Shown: positions 1 to 4,531 of the stretch, one piece after another | Position numbering within the stretch: position 1 is the first letter of the stretch | How the letters are laid out: every line of letters begins with the position of its first letter | From: Chloroflexota bacterium | Lineage (GTDB): Bacteria > Chloroflexota > Anaerolineae > UBA1429 | Reading direction: 5' to 3' | Assembly (NCBI GenBank): GCA_012513725.1 | Contig: JAAZBQ010000336.1 | Span: forward strand, 1-5,598 | Length of the DNA: 5,598 nt | Notes under the pieces: model-generated | Told to the model about the DNA's origin: nothing | What the model saw: the letters and a program-made list of their open reading frames with translations, nothing else | Database searches by the model: none | Made by a program: the position numbers and the translations under genes

Positions 1-480
1 GATCTGCTCGGCGTCGCGGATGCCGCCGTGGATCACCTGCCCCGTGCCGGTGCGCGTGGCGATGGCGGTGGAGAGGTTGGCGCCGGAAAAGGTGCCGTCG
101 TACACCTTGCCAAACAGGTCCACGACGATGCAATCGTCTTGGACCAGGGTCTCGATCACCCAGGAGTTCATCGCGCCGATGCGCCCCTCCTCTTTGTGGC
201 CGTACTCCATGAGATAGTCGTGGAGGTCCGGCCGATGGGGAACGAATACGGCAGTGACGGCGCGGCCCGCCACGACCCGGTCGGGGTGCATGTTCATCCA
301 CCCGCCCTCGAACTGCCGGTCGTAGCCGTGGGTGCGCAGGACCGACCAGGCCTCCTCGGTCTGCACGTGGCGCATGCGCCGGACGATGTCGTCGGGGACC
401 CGCGGGCGGCCGTCGTCAAAGCGCTCGCCCTGCCAGAGGGGCGTCAACTGCACGATGTCGTCGCGGTTGCCGAAACGCAT
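1..480 (-). CDS. RraA-family (HMG/CHA aldolase-like) protein, 3' end cut by window
   Basis: The first 160 residues are visible; the frame is still open at base 1. The fold family covers RraA, the regulator that inhibits RNase E, and class II 4-hydroxy-4-methyl-2-oxoglutarate/4-carboxy-4-hydroxy-2-oxoadipate aldolases. It was once mislabelled dimethylmenaquinone methyltransferase. Typical blocks seen are RVVAGRAVTAVF (about 68-79), IVVDLFGKVYDGTFSGANL (about 118-136) and GGIRD (152-156). Arg155-Asp156 match the catalytic Arg and metal-linked Asp of the aldolase branch. The Asp expected 21 residues before the Arg is Ala134. The ATG at 480 follows AAGGAGG (485-491) with a 4-nt gap. The gene lies 100 bases downstream of the mannonate dehydratase on the same strand and is probably co-transcribed, so an enzymatic role in sugar-acid breakdown is likelier than RNase control. 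The substrate is unknown. Confidence 0.85.
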   Translation of the reverse strand, partial: MRFGNRDDIVQLTPLWQGERFDDGRPRVPDDIVRRMRHVQTEEAWSVLRTHGYDRQFEGGWMNMHPDRVVAGRAVTAVFVPHRPDLHDYLMEYGHKEEGRIGAMNSWVIETLVQDDCIVVDLFGKVYDGTFSGANLSTAIATRTGTGQVIHGGIRDAEQI

Positions 481-580
481 GGGGCCTCCTTGTCGGAAAG
501 GATGAGGGATACGGGATGAAGGATGGGCAATGTGGGGCATCAGGCCCCATCCGTCATCCTTCCGCCTTCATCCTTTGCTT
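481..580 (-). repeat. Imperfect inverted repeat between uxuA and the rraA-like gene
   Basis: Two 30-base arms, 497-526 and 547-576, are inverted copies with 7 mismatches. They are built of GGATGA/GGATGG-like units. At the centre is a perfect 6-bp hairpin, TGGGGC (533-538) and GCCCCA (544-549), with a 5-base loop. The element fills nearly the whole gap between two co-directional genes. It has no T-run after the stem, so it does not look like a simple intrinsic terminator. It may be a REP-like or MITE-like intergenic element, or an mRNA-processing or attenuating stem. The function is inference. Confidence 0.6.
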
Positions 581-1543
581 CTATCCTTGTTTTTCGATCG
601 CCTCGATGAGCCCGCGCATGTATCCCACGGCGAACAGGCGGCCCCACAGGCTATAGCCGGCCCGGGAGTTGTCGTCGCCCTCGATGGTGGGGACGTGGTC
701 GGGGCGCATGGGGCCGTCGAACCCGCAGGCCATGTAGGCTCGCATCGCGGCGTACATATCGCAGTCGCCGTCGTCGTGGAACATCTCGGTAAAGTGGTGG
801 GCGTCGCCCCGCAGGTTGCGGAAATGGGCAAAGAAGAGCTTGTTCTGCCCCGCGAACCGGGCGATCTCGGCGGGCAGGTCGGCGCCCATCTCGGCGTAGC
901 AACCCTGGCAAAAGGTGATGCCGTTCATCGGGCTGGGCACTAGGTCGATGACCTGCTGCATGGCGTCGGGCGAGGTGAGAATGCGGCCGATGCCGCGGAT
1001 CGGCGAGAGGGGCGGGTCGTCGGGATGGATGGCCAGTTGCACCCCGGCCTCCTCGGCGACGGGCACCACGGCCTCCAGGAAATAGCGGAGGCTCGACCAC
1101 AACTGCTCCTCGGGCACCTGGCCGTGCTCGGTGAGGGGGGCGCGCTCCATCAGGGCGTGGTCGTAGGAGGTGGCCATCGCGTCGCCGCGGACCCGGGTGG
1201 TGAGGGAGGTGCGCAGCCAGCCGAACACGGCCATCCAGTTATAGCAGACGGTGGGCACGCCGGCGGCGCCGAGGTTGCGGAGGCCGCACTGCCACCGCGC
1301 AATGTCCTCATCGCGGCCGGGCAGACCGAGTTTGACCCGGTCGGGGATGGCCATGCTCTCGATGACCATCAACGAGAGGCCGGCGTCCTCGATCCGCTGA
1401 CGCAGGGTGAGAATCTCGCGAAAGCCGTCCAGCGGGTCATCGCCGCGGGCGGGCAGGCCGGCGACGACGCCTTGAACGCCGATCTGTCGGGCGAGGCGCA
1501 GGTGCGACTCGGTGAGGTCGGGGAGCACGAGGGCGATCTTCAT
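581..1543 (-). CDS. uxuA: D-mannonate dehydratase (UxuA family)
   Basis: This 320-residue enzyme of the mannonate dehydratase family (EC 4.2.1.8, TIM barrel) removes water from D-mannonate to give 2-keto-3-deoxy-D-gluconate in cytoplasmic hexuronate breakdown. Family signatures are TVCYNWM (98-104), AIHPDDPP (171-178), FCQGCY (211-216), FFAHFRN (237-243), FHDDGDCDMY (255-264) and MRPDH (279-283), then GYSLWGR and MRG. His173, Cys212, His240 and Asp282 fall at the expected metal-ligand positions. It is shorter than E. coli UxuA (394 residues), chiefly because the insertion after about residue 125 is reduced. I chose ATG 1543 because MKIALVLPDL fits the family's start and AAAGGA (1555-1560) lies about 11 nt upstream. 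An in-frame ATG at 1555 has that purine run directly against it, and the GTG at 1609 lies upstream of the predicted transcript start. It is the first gene of a pair with the RraA-like gene. Confidence 0.93.
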   Translation of the reverse strand: MKIALVLPDLTESHLRLARQIGVQGVVAGLPARGDDPLDGFREILTLRQRIEDAGLSLMVIESMAIPDRVKLGLPGRDEDIARWQCGLRNLGAAGVPTVCYNWMAVFGWLRTSLTTRVRGDAMATSYDHALMERAPLTEHGQVPEEQLWSSLRYFLEAVVPVAEEAGVQLAIHPDDPPLSPIRGIGRILTSPDAMQQVIDLVPSPMNGITFCQGCYAEMGADLPAEIARFAGQNKLFFAHFRNLRGDAHHFTEMFHDDGDCDMYAAMRAYMACGFDGPMRPDHVPTIEGDDNSRAGYSLWGRLFAVGYMRGLIEAIEKQG

Positions 1544-1564
1544 GGGCGCTGGCATCCTTTCTGG

Positions 1565-1581
1565 CCCCGGGTAACCCCGGG
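1565..1581. repeat. CCCCGGG double box in the uxuA leader
   Basis: CCCCGGG occurs at 1565-1571 and again at 1575-1581, a 10-base period or about one helical turn. The inner CCCGGG copies (1566-1571 and 1576-1581) can also pair as a 6-bp GC hairpin with a 4-base loop. The site lies between the predicted uxuA transcript start (about 1593) and its Shine-Dalgarno. It could be an operator or a translation-affecting hairpin. No regulator gene is in view. Confidence 0.4.
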
Positions 1582-1599
1582 CGAGGGCGGATGCGCGCC

Positions 1600-1628
1600 A
1601 TGCTAACACCGGCGGGGTGGCGCGTCAA
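1600..1628 (-). promoter_or_regulatory. Predicted sigma-70-type promoter of uxuA
   Basis: Read on the minus strand, the -35 box is TTGACG (1628-1623, five of six consensus bases), the spacer is 17 nt, and the -10 box is TAGCAT (1605-1600, four of six). Transcription would start near 1593, about 50 nt before the chosen uxuA ATG. That also argues against the longer N-terminal reading from 1609. Confidence 0.55.
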
Positions 1629-1635
1629 CCGGCGC

Positions 1636-1663
1636 TTGACCCCGTGACCCTACTGCCTACCAT
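1636..1663 (+). promoter_or_regulatory. Predicted promoter of the ATC-hydrolase-like gene
   Basis: The -35 box is TTGACC (1636-1641), the spacer is 16 nt, and the -10 box is TACCAT (1658-1663). The predicted start near 1670 leaves a leader of about 29 nt that holds the ribosome site GGAGGAG (1686-1692). It is back to back with the uxuA promoter, with only 7 bases between the two TTGAC cores. Confidence 0.45.
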
Positions 1664-1698
1664 GCTGCCACGGTGATCGCCTGACGGAGGAGCAGCAG

Positions 1699-2196
1699 AT
1701 GGACGCACAACGCAGCGGATCGTGTGAGGAGGCGGTGGAGGGGGCCCGGAACATGGCCCGGAGACTGGCCCTCTTGCACATGGCCTATGCCCGCACCCTG
1801 GTGGATGCCCTGGGCGAGGAAGCCGGGCGGGAACTCATCGAACAGGCCGTCCGGGCCTACGGCGCGCGCATCGGGGAGCGCACGAGGCAGCGGGTGGAGG
1901 CGCAGGGGCTAGAGCCGTCGCCCGAGAACTTTGGCCTGGGCTCGGATCTACCCGCGGCAGTCTTTCCCTCCCAGCCCGTAGAGGTGGAGGGCGAGGCGCG
2001 GAGCCGTGCGCTGGGCTGCGTGCTCTATGACATCTGGCGCGAATACGGCGAGGAGGACCTCGGCGCGCTCTACTGCCTGGTAGACCCCGCCAAGATGGAG
2101 GCCTACGACCCTGCCTGGACCATGGTACACACCCGCCGGCTGCCGCTGGGCGATGCGTACTGCGAGATGGCCGTGCGCCCCACCGGCAGGACCTGA
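1699..2196 (+). CDS. L-2-amino-thiazoline-4-carboxylic acid hydrolase family protein
   Basis: This 165-residue cytoplasmic protein has no signal peptide or membrane segment. The N-terminal half is helical (about 10-70). The C-terminal half carries the conserved core LGCVLYDIW (105-113), LGALYCLVDP (121-130) and a GDAYCEM block (151-157), which I match to the ATC_hydrolase family. The founding members open the thiazoline ring of L-ATC on the way to L-cysteine. Most relatives are uncharacterised, so that reaction should not be assumed here. Cys107, Cys126, Asp129 and Cys155 are the notable polar or thiol residues. ATG 1699 follows GGAGGAG (1686-1692) at 6 nt. It has its own promoter, is divergent from uxuA and converges on carD with 8 bases between stop codons. 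The coding call is strong; the family call is by motif memory only. Confidence 0.72.
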   Translation: MDAQRSGSCEEAVEGARNMARRLALLHMAYARTLVDALGEEAGRELIEQAVRAYGARIGERTRQRVEAQGLEPSPENFGLGSDLPAAVFPSQPVEVEGEARSRALGCVLYDIWREYGEEDLGALYCLVDPAKMEAYDPAWTMVHTRRLPLGDAYCEMAVRPTGRT

Positions 2197-2215
2197 GGGT
2201 GGGGCTACTCTTTTT
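2177..2215 (+). terminator. Terminator-like hairpin across the convergent gene ends
   Basis: GCCCCACC (2177-2184) pairs perfectly with GGTGGGGC (2198-2205) around a 13-base loop. TACTC and then five T's (2211-2215) follow. On the plus strand this resembles a Rho-independent terminator for the ATC-hydrolase-like gene, though the T-run begins 5 bases after the stem. It includes both stop codons: 2194-2196 on plus, and 2205-2207 on minus at its edge. The T-run doubles as the Lys-Glu end of carD. Confidence 0.5.
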
Positions 2216-2747
2216 CGCTGCTTTCTTCGATCGCCTCTTCGTAGATGGCGGCCAAAGAGTCTTCCACTTCGCGCAGGGCGTCTTCCATCTCGGTGTTGGT
2301 AGCCACGGCGAGTTCGCTGGCCAGAATCCCCTTGCCGTGGTCAAAGAGTTGCCGGTCTACGACGCCCAAGGGCCGCTTCATGTGCAGGACGTACAGGGTG
2401 AGCACCGCGTCCACCACCTGGGTGAACGAACCGGAGTTCAGGAGCTCGCGCATGGCCACCTGCCGGGTGCGATAGTCCTTGTCGATATCGCCCTCCTTGG
2501 GAGGGATGCACTGGCGCAGCGCGTTGCGGAGGCGGGACGCCTGGCCGGCACGACGTAGGCCCGAGGGAATCGCCCGACTCACCGGCACCATGAGCTGCCG
2601 TGTGCCGGCCGTCACGCCGGTGGACAGGGTATCGATGACATAGTAGGTGCGGCGGAGGTCTCCCAGGCTCTTTTCCTGGATGGCGACAATGGTGCCCGCG
2701 CCGTGGGCAGGATGTACGACCTTGCTACCAATCGAATAGGTATCCAA
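2205..2747 (-). CDS. carD: CarD/CdnL-family RNA polymerase-binding transcription regulator
   Basis: This 180-residue protein has the CarD layout. Residues 1 to about 60 form the Tudor-like RNA polymerase-interacting domain (SIGSKVVHPAHGAGTI at 5-20, then YYVIDTL and QLMVPV). A helical C-terminal domain follows, with FTQVVDAVLTLY (108-119), LFDHGKGILASELAVA (134-149) and an acidic tail. Family members bind the RNA polymerase beta subunit and stabilise open promoter complexes. I chose TTG 2747 because it sits 5 nt after GGAGGAGG (2753-2760) and starts just before the conserved domain; upstream extensions lack homology and a well-placed ribosome site. There is no Trp in the whole protein. The wedge Trp of mycobacterial CarD aligns with about Tyr92 (DKDYRTRQ). 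It is divergent from the MshC-like gene and appears to have an unusually long leader. Confidence 0.93.
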   Translation of the reverse strand: MDTYSIGSKVVHPAHGAGTIVAIQEKSLGDLRRTYYVIDTLSTGVTAGTRQLMVPVSRAIPSGLRRAGQASRLRNALRQCIPPKEGDIDKDYRTRQVAMRELLNSGSFTQVVDAVLTLYVLHMKRPLGVVDRQLFDHGKGILASELAVATNTEMEDALREVEDSLAAIYEEAIEESSEKE

Positions 2748-2760
2748 TGCTGCCTCCTCC
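2748..2760 (-). promoter_or_regulatory. Ribosome binding site fixing the carD TTG start
   Basis: On the minus strand GGAGGAGG (2760-2753) is followed by CAGCA and then TTG. It is near-perfect complementarity to the 16S rRNA tail at good spacing. It is the main reason to start carD at TTG 2747 rather than at the next in-frame upstream TTG at 2837. Confidence 0.75.
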
Positions 2761-2844
2761 AAGAGCTGGGGCTCCCCAACGCCGGCGGGCCGATGCCGAT
2801 GCACGGTGAGCAGAGCCAAACAGTACACCAACGGCAATCCGGCG

Positions 2845-2856
2845 GGAGGCGCCTCC
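2845..2856. repeat. Perfect 12-base palindrome in the carD leader
   Basis: GGAGGCGCCTCC is its own reverse complement. It lies about 100 bases upstream of the carD start. It may be a binding site for a dimeric protein, a small RNA stem or, in DNA this GC-rich, chance. Confidence 0.35.
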
Positions 2857-3007
2857 TTTCCTGCTGCACGGAGGCCTCATGGGAGGAGCCGGGGGGACTC
2901 GATCCCAGTGGACAACGGCCCCGGGAGGGCCCGGACACGTCGCGAGGACATGTCGAGGGTGTGTTCCAGGCCGCCCGACGGTCCGGTGGGGGCCCAACGG
3001 GCGACGC

Positions 3008-3053
3008 GGAGAAGGTGCCTGGACCCGCGCGCGACGGCACCAGCCGCTTCTCC
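3008..3053 (-). ncRNA. Bulged hairpin near the 5' end of the carD leader
   Basis: GGAGAAGGTGCC (3008-3019) pairs with GGCACC (3036-3041) and TTCTCC (3048-3053). This gives two perfect 6-bp helices with a 6-base bulge on one side (3042-3047) and a 16-base loop. On the minus strand it begins about 18 nt after the predicted carD transcript start. It could be a leader regulatory element. It matches no riboswitch class I can name. Confidence 0.4.
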
Positions 3054-3077
3054 GTGCATGGTTTCGTAATCGTTTTT

Positions 3078-3106
3078 ATTGTACACTATTTCGCCGGTTA
3101 TGGCAA
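3078..3106 (-). promoter_or_regulatory. Predicted promoter of carD
   Basis: On the minus strand the -35 box is TTGCCA (3106-3101), the spacer is exactly 17 nt, and the -10 box is TACAAT (3083-3078). Each box matches five of six consensus bases, and TG before TACAAT adds an extended -10 flavour. The surrounding bases are AT-rich in an otherwise GC-rich window. The start would be near 3071, giving a leader of about 320 nt before the carD TTG. Confidence 0.65.
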
Positions 3107-3153
3107 TTCTCGCGTTGCACCCGGGAGAGCCCCACACCCCGAACCGGCGCCGC

Positions 3154-3182
3154 TTGCCGGCCTTGCCCGAGAACGGTACAAT
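3154..3182 (+). promoter_or_regulatory. Predicted promoter of the MshC-like gene
   Basis: The -35 box is TTGCCG (3154-3159), the spacer is 17 nt, and the -10 box is TACAAT (3177-3182). The predicted start near 3189 leaves a leader of about 43 nt before TTG 3232. It would exclude the in-frame starts at 3079 and 3181. Confidence 0.6.
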
Positions 3183-3218
3183 GCCGCATGCTCTTGCGAG
3201 CAGCGCCTGGACACCTGT

Positions 3219-3231
3219 GGAGGAGTACGCC
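3219..3231 (+). promoter_or_regulatory. Ribosome binding site fixing the MshC-like TTG start
   Basis: GGAGGAG (3219-3225) lies 6 nt before TTG 3232. Family similarity begins right after it (MLRLYNEQTR). No comparable site precedes the upstream in-frame ATG at 3181, which overlaps the -10 box. Confidence 0.75.
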
Positions 3232-4485
3232 TTGCTGAGACTGTACAACGAGCAGACCCGGCAGTTGGAGCCCTTTCAGCCGCAGGGAGACGTCGCCACC
3301 ATCTATGTCTGCGGCATCACGCCGTACGATACCACCCACCTGGGGCACGCCTTCACCTACCTCAGCTTTGACGTCCTCATTCGCTACTGGGAACACCTGG
3401 GATACGCCGTGCGCTATGTCCAGAACGTCACCGACATCGACGACGACGTCCTCCGCAAGAGCCGCGAGGTCGACGAGGACTGGCTGGCCCTCGGCAACCG
3501 GTGGACTACCCACTTTATGCGGGACCTGCGCGACCTGAACGTGCGCCCGCCGGACGTATTCCCCCGGGCCACCGACGTGATCCCCGAGATGTTCCACGCC
3601 ATCGGAGCGCTCATCTCCAAGGGGCTGGCTTACGAGGCGGACGGCAACGTGTACTATTCCGTCGCCGCGAATCCCCACTTTGGCAAGCTCAGCGGCCTGC
3701 CCAAGGAGGAGTGGCTGCCGACGGCCAACGAGCGGGGCAACAACCCCGAGGACCCACTCAAGCGGGATCCCCTGGACTTTGTCCTCTGGCAAGCCCACCA
3801 ACCCGGCGAGCCCGTCTGGGAGAGCCCTTGGGGACCCGGGCGGCCGGGCTGGCACATCGAGTGCTCCACGATGGCCAACGCCTACCTCGGCAGCACGGTG
3901 GACGTCCACGGCGGTGGGGCGGACCTGGCCTTCCCGCACCACGAGTGCGAGACGGCCCAGATGTGCGGGGTGACGGGCCAGGAGCAGTTCGCCCGCTTTT
4001 GGCTGCACACCGCCATGGTGCGCTACCAGGGCGAAAAGATGAGCAAGTCGTTGGGCAACCTGATCTGGGCCCGCGACCTCCTCGCCCACCACAGCCCCGA
4101 CGCGATCCGCCTGATGGTGAACGCCCACCCCTACTATGAGACGTGGGAGTACGACGAGGCGGAGATGGACCCGGCGGATCGGCTCTCGGAGCAACTGCTC
4201 ATCGCGGTGAGCGCGCCCTCTGGCGAGGAGGCGCCGCTGCCCGTCGGCGACGCCGTGACGCGGTTCGAGGAAGCCCTGGACGACAACCTGAATACGCGGC
4301 AGGCGCTGGCGGCGCTGGAGGATTTCTCGGAGCGCATCATCGAGGCCGCCAACGACGGCCAGTCGGTGGCCGAAGCCCAGGAGGCGCTACGGCGGCTCTG
4401 CAGGGTCTTTGGCCTGCGCCTGGATGGCACCTTCGAGCCCCGGGTCCAGGTCGGCTGGGAGCGGCACCTGCAGCGCTTCCAGTAG
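3232..4485 (+). CDS. Cysteinyl-tRNA synthetase/MshC-family cysteine ligase
   Basis: This 417-residue class I synthetase-fold enzyme activates cysteine with ATP. Motifs are YVCGITPYD (25-33), HIGH-type HLGH (36-39), NVTDIDDD (65-72), GPGRPGWHIEC (201-211), HGGGADLAFPHHECE (226-240) and KMSKS (269-273). Zinc ligands by family would be Cys27, Cys211, His236 and Glu240. ITPYD-TTHLGHA, ERGNNP and the PGEPVWESPWGPGRPGW block resemble MshC, which joins Cys to GlcN-inositol in mycothiol synthesis, more than ordinary CysRS. Like MshC it ends soon after the helical domain and lacks the C-terminal anticodon-binding domain of a CysRS of about 460 residues. Glu240, the fourth zinc ligand in CysRS, is kept, whereas MshC lacks it as I recall. 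The real acceptor, tRNA-Cys or a sugar amine, cannot be settled here. TTG 3232 is chosen on ribosome site, promoter and homology. It is divergent from carD. Confidence 0.88.
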   Translation: MLRLYNEQTRQLEPFQPQGDVATIYVCGITPYDTTHLGHAFTYLSFDVLIRYWEHLGYAVRYVQNVTDIDDDVLRKSREVDEDWLALGNRWTTHFMRDLRDLNVRPPDVFPRATDVIPEMFHAIGALISKGLAYEADGNVYYSVAANPHFGKLSGLPKEEWLPTANERGNNPEDPLKRDPLDFVLWQAHQPGEPVWESPWGPGRPGWHIECSTMANAYLGSTVDVHGGGADLAFPHHECETAQMCGVTGQEQFARFWLHTAMVRYQGEKMSKSLGNLIWARDLLAHHSPDAIRLMVNAHPYYETWEYDEAEMDPADRLSEQLLIAVSAPSGEEAPLPVGDAVTRFEEALDDNLNTRQALAALEDFSERIIEAANDGQSVAEAQEALRRLCRVFGLRLDGTFEPRVQVGWERHLQRFQ

Positions 4486-4489
4486 CGCG

Positions 4490-4527
4490 CCGCCCATTCC
4501 ACAGGGCGGGCGCCCTCGTGGGCGTTC
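4490..4527 (+). terminator. Overlapping GC hairpins between convergent genes
   Basis: CCGCCC (4490-4495) pairs with GGGCGG (4504-4509) around an 8-base loop. GGGCGCCC (4508-4515) can instead pair with GGGCGTTC (4520-4527) around TCGT, using two G-U pairs. The two stems share bases 4508-4509. No T-run follows on either strand, so this is at most a weak or Rho-assisted stop between the MshC-like gene and the facing gene. Confidence 0.3.
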
Positions 4528-4531
4528 CCAG

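Larger units (their letters stand above)
2748..3231. other. 484-base non-coding region between divergent carD and the MshC-like gene
   Basis: No convincing gene lies here. The region holds a promoter for each flanking gene, a bulged hairpin (3008-3053), a perfect 12-base palindrome GGAGGCGCCTCC (2845-2856) and a CTCCTCC run on the minus strand (2882-2888) complementary to the carD ribosome site. Bases 2748 to about 3071 would be transcribed as the carD leader. I looked for tRNA, signal recognition particle RNA, tmRNA and T-box signatures and saw none. Confidence 0.6.

Noticed and set aside
28..519. Plus-strand open frame of 163 codons
   Set aside because: It is antisense to the RraA-like gene and crosses the inverted repeat. 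It has no recognisable motif and the opposite frame shows clear family blocks.
1025..1606. Plus-strand open frame of 193 codons
   Set aside because: It lies opposite uxuA, whose metal ligands and family motifs are intact. The plus frame is a by-product of GC-rich codon use.
1544..1609. Longer uxuA N-terminus starting at GTG 1609
   Set aside because: It would begin upstream of the predicted transcript start and encode a stretch without family similarity.
2894..2906. GGGACTCGATCCC resembling a tRNA T-arm
   Set aside because: The loop does not fit the invariant TTCRA pattern, and no acceptor, D or anticodon arm can be built around it.
2877..3059. 60-codon minus-strand upstream frame in the carD leader
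   Set aside because: Its ATG would be only about 12 nt from the predicted transcript start with no Shine-Dalgarno, and the product (Arg/Gly/Pro-rich) looks like translated GC-rich leader.
2941..3231. T-box leader for the cysteine ligase
   Set aside because: No T-box core sequence or specifier arrangement was found on the plus strand, and the predicted leader is only about 43 nt.
2703..3371. Plus-strand open frame of 222 codons across the carD/MshC-like gap
   Set aside because: It overlaps the start of carD, both promoters and the start of the MshC-like gene, has no ribosome site and no recognisable domain.
3076..4194. Minus-strand open frame of 372 codons
   Set aside because: It is antisense to the MshC-like gene, where HLGH, KMSKS and the zinc ligands are all on the plus strand.
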